DNA of 64,000 bases from Butyrivibrio sp. AE2015 (GCF_000420825.1 NZ_ATVR01000016.1:1-64000), one strand, 5' to 3'. Shown: positions 18,130 through 27,179, counted from the first letter of the stretch. The notes: generated from the sequence alone by a model not told the origin. Program-made: numbers and translations.

Positions 18130-20031
18130 TTATCTGAGAACAGCGTTCTTTGCTGTTTTTCTTATAACTGTGATTGATGTGAATGCTGCAAGGAGGAGAA
18201 TCATGATTCTTGCAGAAGTATTTGTTGTGTCTTCGGTTGATGCTCTTCTTGCGCCGAGTACTGCAGCTTCGTTATTTGTATCTCTTGTTGCTCCAAGGAC
18301 TGCTCCTTCTTCAGTAGCTGCTGCCATTGGTACAGGAGTTTCAGCAATTGTTATAGCTGCTGGAGCAAATGGAGTAACTTCGTCTCCAGTAGTTGTATCA
18401 GTATCATCATCAGTTGTGTCTTCGTTTGCAGGTGCCGGAGCTGTTGGAACTACTGGATCAGGTATTATTGGTGTAATTATAGGATCTATTTCAGGAACTG
18501 GAGTAACTTCCGGTATAATCACAGGCTCAGGATCAACTACTGGTTCTGGATCAGGAGTAGGAATAATTTCCGGTTCTGCAAGAAGATCCATAAGGCTAAT
18601 GTGGCTTAAATATGATCTTTTGCTAGGTGCTGCAAGCTTTTCAAGGATGTTTGGCGTATATTCTACAAGGTTTAAAGTTGGCTCTACAGGAACGTTGTAG
18701 GTCTTTGCAGTTTTGAGCGGATTCCACTTGTAATAGTAAGTCATGTAAGTATCTGTTGAGTCTGATGGGTACAGCTTTCCATCTTTATAGGTTGAAGTGT
18801 GAGTGTCACCGCAATTCCAGCCGTCAGATTTATTATTAGCAGTGTTTTCGAAGTCACTCCATGCTTGGGACCAGTATCCTATACTGTGACTTTCATCAGA
18901 ATTCATATAAAATGCGCACCAACCCGGCGCTGTGGGTTTAAGCTGTACTCCTGCAGCATAGAATGTTATGATATCATTTTCATCAATTTCAAAATCATAT
19001 GAATAACTGAATTGCTCTTCATAGGAATAACTGTAATCTTCCTCAAGAGTTGCATGTAAGAAGACATGCTTTAAATAGACTTTAACACTATTGCCGGATG
19101 CTGTTTCAGCCTGCTGTACATCATATGATTCGGTTATTTCAAAAATATTCTCTTCTTTTGCATTTTCTTCGACAGAAGTTTTAGCCGGAATGTTATATGC
19201 ATTATTAATTCTTTCGTTGTACTGCTCTACGGAATCATATCCGGCTGCCTTGATTCTTTCTTCCATTGCAAGGTCTTTTTCATACTGTACAAGAGCTTCT
19301 TCGTACTGTGCCTGAAGTCTTTCGTTTTCTTGCTGAATTTCCTTGGCCTTTTCAAGTTCTGCCTGGTTATTAGCTTCTATTTCTTCGTTTCTTTTCTCAG
19401 TATCTATAAGCGCCTGCTCATATTCATCATCTACAGCCTTGTTATACTCATCAACCTGCTGATTGTAATTCTCGGCTTCCTGGTTGTACTGGCGGATCTT
19501 GTCGTTATCAAGTTCGCCTTCAATCTCAGGCTTTGTAGGTTCTACAGGGGCAAAAGCTGCGCTTTCTGGTGTTCCATTGTTTTCTTCACTCTGTGCATTT
19601 TCATTATTTTCTGTCTCATCGCCTAAATTATTGTCATCATTGTTTGATGAGTTATTATCTGTTTCATCGGAATTGCCTGCTTCATCAGACTCGTTTTCTT
19701 CGCCTGCGTCATTGTCATTGGTATCGGATTCATTATCGTCTGCTTCATCATTTGAAGCATTTTCTTCGGCGTTCTCGTTATTTTCATTATTATTGTTGTT
19801 TTCAGCAGCTTCGTTGTTTTCACCGGCTTCATTATTTTCTCCTGCATCGTTGCTTTCACCGGCATCACCGTTCTCACTGCTGTCGTTTGTTTCTTCTTCA
19901 TTTTCCTGCTGTTCATCTGCAGCGTAGGAATTAAGACTCATTCCAGCAGCTGATGAAAAAGATACAGCGGCTGAAAGGAAAATGATCATCATGTTCTTTA
20001 ATTTGTGGTTCCAAAAATTTTTTCTCATCAT
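18130..20031 (-). CDS. Cell-surface protein with AgI/II-like coiled coil and VLGAxR sorting tail
   Basis: 633 residues from ATG at 20031, chosen for RBS GGTGAGGG. Signal peptide (to about 38, SYA-AD), an Asn/Glu/Asp-rich repeat (about 40-155), a charged coiled coil of YNQ/YE repeats (about 175-275) like antigen I/II alanine-rich repeats, a compact Tyr/Trp-rich domain (about 300-440), a Pro-rich linker, then two copies of VLGAxR (VLGATR, VLGARR), STEDTT, a hydrophobic helix and a basic tail. VLGAxR followed by a T-containing motif and helix is common at the C-terminus of Lachnospiraceae surface proteins and looks like a sortase sorting signal without LPXTG. Function is unknown; adhesion is a guess. 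Confidence 0.8.
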   Translation of the reverse strand: MMRKNFWNHKLKNMMIIFLSAAVSFSSAAGMSLNSYAADEQQENEEETNDSSENGDAGESNDAGENNEAGENNEAAENNNNNENNENAEENASNDEADDNESDTNDNDAGEENESDEAGNSDETDNNSSNNDDNNLGDETENNENAQSEENNGTPESAAFAPVEPTKPEIEGELDNDKIRQYNQEAENYNQQVDEYNKAVDDEYEQALIDTEKRNEEIEANNQAELEKAKEIQQENERLQAQYEEALVQYEKDLAMEERIKAAGYDSVEQYNERINNAYNIPAKTSVEENAKEENIFEITESYDVQQAETASGNSVKVYLKHVFLHATLEEDYSYSYEEQFSYSYDFEIDENDIITFYAAGVQLKPTAPGWCAFYMNSDESHSIGYWSQAWSDFENTANNKSDGWNCGDTHTSTYKDGKLYPSDSTDTYMTYYYKWNPLKTAKTYNVPVEPTLNLVEYTPNILEKLAAPSKRSYLSHISLMDLLAEPEIIPTPDPEPVVDPEPVIIPEVTPVPEIDPIITPIIPDPVVPTAPAPANEDTTDDDTDTTTGDEVTPFAPAAITIAETPVPMAAATEEGAVLGATRDTNNEAAVLGARRASTEDTTNTSARIMILLLAAFTSITVIRKTAKNAVLR

Positions 20032-20077
20032 AACATTCACCCTCACCTTTCGTTTATATGTGCGTTTCACCATTTTG

Positions 20078-20119
20078 TTAGGGCCATAATAACAAGAGCG
20101 CAATCATGAAGATAATCAT
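20078..20119 (-). CDS. Possible 13-residue hydrophobic leader peptide
   Basis: On the minus strand GGAG is followed after 7 nt by ATG at 20119 and the frame MIIFMIALLLLWP before TAA at 20080-20078. It lies 46 bp ahead of the surface-protein start. The coding DNA partly overlaps a 9-bp dyad (20096-20104 with 20121-20129, one G-U). Size and lack of comparison make this uncertain: it could be a small membrane peptide, a leader peptide or chance. Confidence 0.3.
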   Translation of the reverse strand: MIIFMIALLLLWP

Positions 20120-20211
20120 AATTGCACTCCAAAATGTTTCTTAATCTAATGTTTATGATGGGTTTATTTTCTTTATTCTTTGATTATATTTTGTATTGAA
20201 TTTTTAGAAAA

Positions 20212-20394
20212 TTATGAAAATTTATTATTGACTTTATCATATATATAGCCGATATTTTTTAGTTTGGATACAATATCTTGTAATTCATCATTTGAAATAT
20301 CGAGGCCTTCCTGAAGAGCTTCAAGGCTTCCATATTCATCTCGAAGTTTCATATTTATAAAACTAAGCAGCATTACAGGGTCTTTTGGGATCAT
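20212..20394 (-). CDS. DUF4250 family small protein
   Basis: 60 residues. Starts IPKDPVMLLSFINMKLRDEY and ends with NIGYIYDKVNNKF, the pattern of the DUF4250 family found in Firmicutes. RBS AAAGGAG 7 nt before ATG. No known function; probably cytoplasmic and helical. It lies upstream of the surface-protein gene on the same strand, but 180 bp of AT-rich DNA lies between them. Confidence 0.85.
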   Translation of the reverse strand: MIPKDPVMLLSFINMKLRDEYGSLEALQEGLDISNDELQDIVSKLKNIGYIYDKVNNKFS

Positions 20395-20544
20395 TATTAT
20401 TCTCCTTTAACTTATTTGTTCTGTGTTTATTGGAACCTTTTTTACATCATTCAACAGTTTATCATCATGATTTTTTATCATCAAGAATGTGCAATTTACT
20501 CAACCCAATATATTGGTAAAAATTTTATAAATTACCCCATTATG

Positions 20545-20574
20545 TTGAAACGCCCGAAAATAAAGGTGTATAAT
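20545..20574 (+). promoter_or_regulatory. Promoter of the exopolysaccharide-type operon
   Basis: TTGAAA (20545-20550), 18-bp spacer, TATAAT (20569-20574), about 88 bp before the first operon gene. No second promoter was evident within the operon, whose gaps are 4-88 bp. Confidence 0.65.
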
Positions 20575-20662
20575 TATTTTGATATATCATATATTTTTGT
20601 GCGGTCATTCGGAAGTACATGATTTTTTTAGTAAATAAAAAGCTAAAAAGGATAGATGTTAA

Positions 20663-21388
20663 ATGCAGACTTGTATTGATATTCATTGTCATGTAATGCC
20701 TGGAGTTGATGATGGTTCGCCGGATATGGACACGAGCCTGAAAATGCTGCAGATAGCTGAAAAGGACGGCATTGTGGCCATGATCCTGACACCGCATCAT
20801 AAGCCTATGCATCATAATGTAAGCCCTGCGCACAACGCATCTTACAAAGATTCTCTTAAAAGCAAAGCCAAAGATCTTGGATTAAAAATAAAGCTTTATT
20901 CCGGAAACGAAATATATTACAGCGAAAAGGTTCTTGAAGAACTCGAAGAGGGGAAGATATGTACTCTGGCTGGATCTGATTATGTTCTTGTTGAGTTTCA
21001 TCCAACCAATCCCTATAAAGCGATTCATAATGCGGTCTATCAGTTATTGGGAGCAGGATATATTCCTATTATTGCCCATGTTGAAAGATACAGCGACATA
21101 GTATCGCACCCATCTTATATAGAAGAACTTATAAGTATGGGGTGCTATATCCAGGTAAATGCTTCAAGTGTAATGGGAAAATATGGCTTTGGTATAGCTC
21201 ATTTTACTAAGAAGATATTAAAAAAGCGTCTGGTTCATTTTGTAGCCACAGATGCCCATGACACCAAAAAAAGAGCCCCCCATTTACAGGATTGCAGAAA
21301 TTATGTGGATAAGAAAATAGGCGCCGATTATGGTCAAAAGATTTTTTGCGATAATCCATTAAGCGTTTTAAAAAATGAAGTGATATAA
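20663..21388 (+). CDS. PHP-type tyrosine-protein phosphatase (CpsB/YwqE-like)
   Basis: 241 residues. PHP metal-binding motifs: DIHCHVMPGVDDG near the N-terminus, TPHH (about 43-46), and ATDAHD late in the chain. Such phosphatases dephosphorylate the tyrosine tail of the BY-kinase in Gram-positive capsule systems; the matching kinase is two genes downstream. It is the first gene of an eight-gene operon. Confidence 0.92.
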   Translation: MQTCIDIHCHVMPGVDDGSPDMDTSLKMLQIAEKDGIVAMILTPHHKPMHHNVSPAHNASYKDSLKSKAKDLGLKIKLYSGNEIYYSEKVLEELEEGKICTLAGSDYVLVEFHPTNPYKAIHNAVYQLLGAGYIPIIAHVERYSDIVSHPSYIEELISMGCYIQVNASSVMGKYGFGIAHFTKKILKKRLVHFVATDAHDTKKRAPHLQDCRNYVDKKIGADYGQKIFCDNPLSVLKNEVI

Positions 21389-21426
21389 ACTGTGCAGCTG
21401 ATAACAAGTATCAGGGGAGATTTAGT

Positions 21427-22155
21427 GTGAACAAGAGAGATGACATCATCGAAATTAATCTTGGGGAATTGTTTGCAATCCTTTTGGGGAGAGCTTTTGT
21501 GATCATAACCGCCGGAATCTTTTTTGCCCTGGCGGGACTGTTCGTCAGCAAATTTGTGCTTCACCCTGTATATGAATCAACCACCAAGATTTATATCCTG
21601 AACAAAGAAGAAAATCAGACGGTTACATATTCTGATGTGCAGATATCCACACAGCTCACACAGGACTATGCTGAACTTATAAAGAGCAGATATGTATTGG
21701 AAGAGGTTATCCAGAGGCTGAATCTGATAGAGATGGATTATAAAGATCTCTCAGATGTATTAAAGGTTGACACACCATCTGACACCAGAATTGTTGCAAT
21801 TACAGTAAAAGACGAAGATCCTCTGATGGCAATGAAGATTGCAAACTGCATACGCGAAGTTGCGAGTGAACATATCACAAACGTTATGGATATTGATGCA
21901 ATCAATGTGGCAGAGACAGCTAATGTTCCCACAGAAAAGGCAAGTCCCAGCGTAGGCAGATGGACAGTTTTTTCGGGATTTATCGGAGCGGTTATAGTAG
22001 CGTTTTTTGTAATACTCGGTTATCTTCTTGATGACACAATAAAGAGCAATGACGATGTGGAGAGATATCTTGGACTTAGTACACTGGCGCTTGTTCCACT
22101 GACTTTAGAGGAACAGGATAAAAAGAAAAATAAGAAAAAAGCAAAGAAGAAGTAA
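21427..22155 (+). CDS. Polysaccharide co-polymerase / chain-length regulator (CpsC/YveK-like)
   Basis: 242 residues, GTG start after GGGGAG. Wzz architecture: TM1 (about 24-46), extracellular helical region (about 50-175), Pro-rich motif before TM2 (about 179-203), short lysine-rich cytoplasmic tail. In Gram-positives this subunit activates the separate BY-kinase encoded next and sets polymer length. Confidence 0.9.
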   Translation: MNKRDDIIEINLGELFAILLGRAFVIITAGIFFALAGLFVSKFVLHPVYESTTKIYILNKEENQTVTYSDVQISTQLTQDYAELIKSRYVLEEVIQRLNLIEMDYKDLSDVLKVDTPSDTRIVAITVKDEDPLMAMKIANCIREVASEHITNVMDIDAINVAETANVPTEKASPSVGRWTVFSGFIGAVIVAFFVILGYLLDDTIKSNDDVERYLGLSTLALVPLTLEEQDKKKNKKKAKKK

Positions 22156-22166
22156 ATGGGGGATTT

Positions 22167-22991
22167 ATGCAGAACGCGAAACTTCATTTTAGCCAGGCAG
22201 AAAACAATTATCAGATAAAAGAAGCCTATAAGACTTTGCGAAGCAATATAGAGTTTAGTGGTCAGAATGTGAGGATCATCTCAGTTACAAGCTGTACTCC
22301 CGGTGAAGGGAAGACAACGGTGGCCATGGCTCTTGCAAGAGCCTTTGCTGAGGCAGGTAAAAAGACTATTCTTGTGGACGCAGATATGAGAAAGTCAGTT
22401 CTTGTCGGAAGATACAGGACAGGTTCGGTAAGGCTTGGACTTACTCATTGTCTCGTTGGAAGAGAAAGGCTTTCAAGTGTTATCTGTGAGACAGATACGC
22501 CCAATCTTTATGTTGTATTTAGTGGACCTGTTCCACCGAACCCCAGTGAGCTTTTGGGCGGAAGAATCTTTGAAAAGGTCCTTGAGAATATGAAGCAGGT
22601 CTTTGACTATGTAATCATAGACACGCCGCCTCTTGGAAGCGTTATTGATGCGGCGGTTGTCTCAAAACAATGCGATGGCACTGTGATGGTGATCGAGAGC
22701 AATTCCATAAGTTATAGGTTTGCCCAGAGGGTAAAAGACCAGCTGGATAAAGCAGGGGCAAAGATTCTTGGAGTTGTGCTCAACAAAGTTGATATCTCAG
22801 GAAAAGGTTATTATGGCCACTATGGCAATTACTACGGCAAATATTACGGCAAGTATTATGGCAAATACTATGGAAACGGAGAGGATACAGCTGACAAGCA
22901 GGTTCGACCAAAGAAAGCAGAACCGATACCTCCGGATGATGATGATCTTGATGAACTGAACTATCTTGCCGGAGTTACCAGAAAAGACTGA
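22167..22991 (+). CDS. BY-family tyrosine kinase (CpsD/YwqD-like)
   Basis: 274 residues. Walker A TPGEGKTT (44-51), Walker A' ILVDAD (68-73), Walker B VIIDTP (149-154). The autophosphorylation tail is a tandem of YYGK units (about 215-236), giving about eleven tyrosines in 22 residues. The acidic end after it is longer than usual. It pairs with the co-polymerase upstream and the PHP phosphatase to cycle phosphorylation during polymer synthesis. Confidence 0.93.
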   Translation: MQNAKLHFSQAENNYQIKEAYKTLRSNIEFSGQNVRIISVTSCTPGEGKTTVAMALARAFAEAGKKTILVDADMRKSVLVGRYRTGSVRLGLTHCLVGRERLSSVICETDTPNLYVVFSGPVPPNPSELLGGRIFEKVLENMKQVFDYVIIDTPPLGSVIDAAVVSKQCDGTVMVIESNSISYRFAQRVKDQLDKAGAKILGVVLNKVDISGKGYYGHYGNYYGKYYGKYYGKYYGNGEDTADKQVRPKKAEPIPPDDDDLDELNYLAGVTRKD

Positions 22992-23009
22992 TTTTATGGG
23001 GAGAAGCAT

Positions 23010-23483
23010 GTGAAAGGAAACATTTTAGGTATTTTTTTTACCATACTAAGCGGGGTATTGATTGCACTTATAGTGCTTGCTTATGGAAGAAGTGACAGGA
23101 TAGCTCCGGAGTTCAGATTCTCAGCTCTTAATTTGACTTACAATTCCGAGACTACAGACAACGATCTGCTTGAGGGCATAAATGCGTATGATTCCAGAGA
23201 TGGAGATCTTACGCAGAGAATTGTAGTTGAAAAGGTAGTGCTCAACAGGGATGCCGGAACTGCGGTCGTGTACTATGCTGTTGCGGACTACAGCGGGAAT
23301 GTGACAAAACAGTCCAGAGTATTTCCGGCAGATATAAAAGATATTGATAACAACGGAGATGCTGTGGATGTTATGGAGGATGGTCTTTTCCCTGATATGT
23401 TATCAGGTGGTGAGATAGAAGCTGGCGAAGAAAGTAGTGAGGGGGATTCAGCAACGGGTGCATCAACAGAAAATGAAAACTAG
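23010..23483 (+). CDS. Membrane-anchored Ig-like (DUF5011-type) protein
   Basis: 157 residues, GTG start after GGGGAG. One N-terminal membrane helix (about 5-26), then a beta-sandwich-like domain (about 35-110) with ...AYDSRDGDLTQRIVV, the hallmark of DUF5011/bacterial Ig-like domains, and a Glu/Ser-rich tail. Outer-face location is expected. Its role in the operon is unknown; it could bind polymer or organise the secretion site. Confidence 0.7.
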   Translation: MKGNILGIFFTILSGVLIALIVLAYGRSDRIAPEFRFSALNLTYNSETTDNDLLEGINAYDSRDGDLTQRIVVEKVVLNRDAGTAVVYYAVADYSGNVTKQSRVFPADIKDIDNNGDAVDVMEDGLFPDMLSGGEIEAGEESSEGDSATGASTENEN

Positions 23484-23495
23484 GAGCGATTATAA

Positions 23496-24554
23496 ATGCG
23501 AGGAGCAGGAAAAGTTTTTCTCATAATCTGGGCAGTGCTTATGACAGTGACGACCCTTGGTCTTGCCGGATTTGAAGTTATGAGAATACTTGGAAAATCG
23601 AATCTTGACTCTAAATCTGCGACATCAACACCAATGATGGCGCAGACGGATATGTCTGTCTCTGAAAGTACAGATGCTTACTGGGAAGAAGACTGGGTGC
23701 CATACAATGGAAATGTCTACGATTACAACGATGACATAATAACTTTTTTGATAATGGGAATCGACAAGGACGACGAAACTGTGGTCAAGGTTGCGGAAGG
23801 AACTGATGGAGGCCAGGCGGATGCACTGTTTCTTTTGGTATTAAATCCACGTGACCAGTCCATAAAAGTAATTGGTATTAACAGAAACAGCATGACCGAT
23901 ATAGATGTTTACGATGAATATGGAAGGTATATGACCACTGTTATAGCTCAGATCGCGACCCAGCATGGCTTTGGAGACGGCATGGAAGAGAGCTGTAACT
24001 ATCAGGTCAAAGCTGTTTCAAACATGTTTTATCAGCTTCCGATACATGGTTATGCGGCGATAAACATGAGTGCAATTCCTACTATAAATGATCAGGTCGG
24101 AGGGGTAGATGTAACTGTTTTGGAGGACCTTACCAAATGGGACAAATCACTGAAGAAGGGGGCACAGGTTCATTTGGAAGGCGACAGTGCCTTTTACTAT
24201 GTCAAAGCAAGAGATGTACATGTCTTTGGATCCAATGAAAACAGACTTGAGAGGCAGAGACAGTACCTTGAAGGCTTTATAGATGCTGTAAGAGAAACCA
24301 CAAAAGAGAATAATAATGCGGCAGTGGAACTTTTTACAGCAATAAACGACAAAATGGTGACTAATATAACTGCAGATGAGATAAGCTATCTGGCACCATA
24401 TATTTCTTCCTTTAGTTTTAGCTCTGATGACATTATTAGCATAAAGGGCGAAAATGTGAAAAATGGTAAATTTGAAGAGTTTTATGTGGATGATGATGAT
24501 CTCTACAAAACAATAATAGATGTTTTTTATGAGAAAATTGATGTTGTGGGCTAA
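23496..24554 (+). CDS. LytR-CpsA-Psr (LCP) family ligase
   Basis: 352 residues. N-terminal membrane helix (about 5-30) and an extracytoplasmic LCP domain: FLIMGID, DALFLLVLNP, GINRNSMTDI, and late NRLERQRQYLEGFID carrying the arginines that bind the lipid pyrophosphate. LCP enzymes transfer undecaprenyl-linked polymers to peptidoglycan. Within this operon it is the probable final attachment enzyme. Confidence 0.9.
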   Translation: MRGAGKVFLIIWAVLMTVTTLGLAGFEVMRILGKSNLDSKSATSTPMMAQTDMSVSESTDAYWEEDWVPYNGNVYDYNDDIITFLIMGIDKDDETVVKVAEGTDGGQADALFLLVLNPRDQSIKVIGINRNSMTDIDVYDEYGRYMTTVIAQIATQHGFGDGMEESCNYQVKAVSNMFYQLPIHGYAAINMSAIPTINDQVGGVDVTVLEDLTKWDKSLKKGAQVHLEGDSAFYYVKARDVHVFGSNENRLERQRQYLEGFIDAVRETTKENNNAAVELFTAINDKMVTNITADEISYLAPYISSFSFSSDDIISIKGENVKNGKFEEFYVDDDDLYKTIIDVFYEKIDVVG

Positions 24555-24558
24555 ATAA

Positions 24559-25320
24559 ATGAATAAAACTAGACGATATATAGATAGGAAAGCTCTTATA
24601 AGTCTTTTTTGGATAATCTTTTTTTGGCTACTGCTTGCAGGATGTGGCAAAAAAGAGGAAATTGTCAGTACTTCAGAAGAAGGCGGACCGATCATTGATT
24701 TCGAAAAATTAAAAAAAGAGAACGGAGATATATTTGCATGGATATATGTTCCGGGAACACAGATCAATGGGCCGATCCTTCAAAGCGCAGATGGCGATGA
24801 CAGCTTTTATGCAAACCATAATGTGGCAAAGGAACCGGATGCAAAAGGGTGCTTTTACATAGAAGCCGCTAATATGGCGGATATGTGTGATTTTAATGAA
24901 GTTGTCCACGGGGTACCGACGGAGGAACTTAGCAGATTCCTTGACAGAAGCTATTTTGAAGGGCAGCAGTACATACATGTGTATATGGAAGGAAATGCCC
25001 TAATTTATTACATTATGGCTGCCTATACAAGAGAGAATACAAGACTTTTGGAACAATATGATTTTTCCTATGCGTCAGGCTGCCAGCAGTTTATCGATGA
25101 GATTTATTCCGGCAGGACCATGAGTAAGAATATAAGGTCAGGATGGGAAACAGGCCTTGAGCCAAGCCATTTTCTTTTGACGCTTACATCGGATGACAGT
25201 GACAGACAGATTGTGGTAATCGGGTGTCTTGTTGGAGATGCAGCAGGGAAGATTGACAGAGAAATCGACTGGGGAGATCCGGAAGAGGACTTTTCCATAA
25301 TGGGTTGGAGTAAGCCTTAA
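24559..25320 (+). CDS. Lipoprotein with degenerate class B sortase fold
   Basis: 253 residues. Lipobox LLAGC with C29, then a sortase-B-like domain: NGDIFAWIYVPGTQINGPIL (class B start), DDSFYANHN, and LLTLTSDDSDRQIVVIG at the end. By comparison with the intact sortase domain encoded at 557-5680, the YGHNM segment is VHGVP (H117 next to G118, shifted by one) and the catalytic Cys position is S211; R216 is kept. It is probably not a transpeptidase but a binding or scaffold protein. It starts 4 bp after the LCP gene. I cannot exclude a non-canonical active site. Confidence 0.75.
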   Translation: MNKTRRYIDRKALISLFWIIFFWLLLAGCGKKEEIVSTSEEGGPIIDFEKLKKENGDIFAWIYVPGTQINGPILQSADGDDSFYANHNVAKEPDAKGCFYIEAANMADMCDFNEVVHGVPTEELSRFLDRSYFEGQQYIHVYMEGNALIYYIMAAYTRENTRLLEQYDFSYASGCQQFIDEIYSGRTMSKNIRSGWETGLEPSHFLLTLTSDDSDRQIVVIGCLVGDAAGKIDREIDWGDPEEDFSIMGWSKP

Positions 25321-25408
25321 AATGGCCAGAGAGCCACAGCTGGAGGAATCCAGATCAGATATAGATGGCTAAGTTGTGTTTTATGAAAGCGTATGGAGGC
25401 AAATTATT

Positions 25409-26386
25409 ATGAAGAAAATTCTTGCTCTCACAGTTGCAGGTGTTTTGCTTGCATGTTCATCCTTAAGTGTATGTGCGGCAGACGGTACCACCAATACGGG
25501 ATCAAATAGCGTGACTACAGATGATCTGATGAAGCAGATTGAAGAGTTGCAGGCAGATCTTGAGAAGGCAATAAAGGACAGTGAAGATAGCTCAAAAGAG
25601 CAGATCACGACTCTTCGCGAAAGCGTTGCCACATTGCGAGAAAATGTAGTAACCATGCAGGAAAAGATCCAGAGTCTCAAAGAAGAGATTGCGACACTTG
25701 AAGAAAGTGAGAGCGCTAATACAGAAAAAATACAAGAACTGAACGACAAGATGGATGAGTATGAAAAAGCTCTTACAGAATATGAAGAAGAGCTTTTTGT
25801 TAATACTGCTCAGCTTGCAAAGCTCACAACTGAGGTTCAGAATCTTGCCAATGCTATCAACGCTGGCGGCGGTTCCGGGTCAGGTTCATCAGGTTCATCG
25901 GGTTCATCAGGTAAATCCAAGTCTTCAGGAAGCTATGGAAGCGGCGGTGGCGGAGGTGGAGGAAGTTCTTCATCTGCAAATGATTTCTATAAGAGAAATA
26001 ATATAATTGGCTATGGCTCTACTATCGTTGGACAGGGCGGACATGTTGAGATCAATGGAGGAAAGAGCAATGTGACATTTGTTCTTACTCCTGCTACAGG
26101 CGGACAGCTTACATCAGCTACAGGCTTTTCAGCTGGCCTTGGTGGAGCACTTCTTAATGTAGTAAATACAAGCTCACCTGGAGCTTCATTCAAAACAGCG
26201 AAGGTTAACTTCTATGTTAGCGGAGTTAATGTCGGAGATAACATTGCAGTGTACCAGATTCAGGGAAGTAAGTGGGTACAGCTTCCTGTAGTTGAGATTA
26301 GAAAAGACCATGTCATTGTTAATATGACCAGACACGGCACAATAGCATTTATAAGAGTTCCTGTTCTTGCATATGTTACTAACTGA
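25409..26386 (+). CDS. Secreted coiled-coil protein with Gly/Ser linker and beta C-domain
   Basis: 325 residues from ATG at 25409 (RBS GGAGG). Signal peptide (to about 24, CAA-DG), a long parallel-type coiled coil (about 38-150), a Gly/Ser-rich linker (about 152-190), then a beta-rich domain (about 195-325) with NNIIGYGSTIVGQGGHVEI and a conserved-looking VHIN/TRHGTIAF end. No sorting motif or membrane helix after the signal. The C-domain family is unknown to me. As an operon member it may be a periplasmic-side or matrix partner of the polymer; inference. Confidence 0.7.
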   Translation: MKKILALTVAGVLLACSSLSVCAADGTTNTGSNSVTTDDLMKQIEELQADLEKAIKDSEDSSKEQITTLRESVATLRENVVTMQEKIQSLKEEIATLEESESANTEKIQELNDKMDEYEKALTEYEEELFVNTAQLAKLTTEVQNLANAINAGGGSGSGSSGSSGSSGKSKSSGSYGSGGGGGGGSSSSANDFYKRNNIIGYGSTIVGQGGHVEINGGKSNVTFVLTPATGGQLTSATGFSAGLGGALLNVVNTSSPGASFKTAKVNFYVSGVNVGDNIAVYQIQGSKWVQLPVVEIRKDHVIVNMTRHGTIAFIRVPVLAYVTN

Positions 26387-26429
26387 TAAGAAATAAGCTG
26401 TCATTTTTGACCTATGAGGGGGCTAATAT

Positions 26430-27131
26430 ATGGCAAAAGCTTCTACAGTGCCGGTAAGGGTTGAACGGGTCCTGGCCGGAAAAAAGATAATTGAGCTTAA
26501 TTATCAGGAAATCTATGATCATAAGCCCAATATTTACAAGTGGATAAAAAGGGTGTTTGATATTGTCACATCAAGTATTGCGATCATTATCCTCTCGCCT
26601 ATATTTATACTGACAGCAATTGCCATATTACTTGAGGATGGCGGACCTGTCTTCTTTACGCAGCTGAGATCAGGCAAGGACATGAAGAGCTTCAAGATTT
26701 ATAAGTTCAGAAGCATGTATAAGAATGCTGAATCCATGTTCGAGAGGATGCAGTCACAAAATGAGCAGACCGGACATGCGTTCAAGATAAAAAATGATCC
26801 CAGAGTTACCCATGTGGGGAAGTTCATAAGACGATATTCAATAGATGAGCTGCCACAGCTCTTTAACATCATCAAAGGTGATATGAGTATTGTTGGACCA
26901 AGACCTATCCTTACATCTCAGATGGAGGCATGTAACGCTTACGAGAAGCAGCGCACTATCGTAAAACCCGGGCTTACCTGTTACTGGCAGGTATGCGGAA
27001 GAGCAAAGATAAAGTGGGATAAATGGGTCGAACTTGATCTTAAGTACATTGAAGATATGAGTATTGCCAAAGATATAGAACTTATCTTCCGTACCTTCCC
27101 AGCCATCTTCGGCCAGGACGGAGCGTACTGA
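26430..27131 (+). CDS. Initiating undecaprenyl-phosphate sugar phosphotransferase
   Basis: 233 residues. One membrane-inserted helix (about 45-66) and the catalytic domain with KFRSM, RRYSIDELPQLFNII and GDMSIVGPRP, diagnostic for the short monotopic bacterial sugar transferases. It puts the first sugar-phosphate on undecaprenyl phosphate. It is the last operon gene, followed by a strong terminator. No other glycosyltransferase, flippase or polymerase is in the operon. Confidence 0.93.
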   Translation: MAKASTVPVRVERVLAGKKIIELNYQEIYDHKPNIYKWIKRVFDIVTSSIAIIILSPIFILTAIAILLEDGGPVFFTQLRSGKDMKSFKIYKFRSMYKNAESMFERMQSQNEQTGHAFKIKNDPRVTHVGKFIRRYSIDELPQLFNIIKGDMSIVGPRPILTSQMEACNAYEKQRTIVKPGLTCYWQVCGRAKIKWDKWVELDLKYIEDMSIAKDIELIFRTFPAIFGQDGAY

Positions 27132-27144
27132 TTGAATAAGATGC

Positions 27145-27179
27145 GCCTGCACAGATAGATTTCTGTGCAGGCTTTTTTT
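27145..27179 (+). terminator. Terminator of the exopolysaccharide-type operon
   Basis: GCCTGCACAGA (27145-27155) pairs with TCTGTGCAGGC (27162-27172), 11 bp perfect, followed by T7. Confidence 0.93.
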
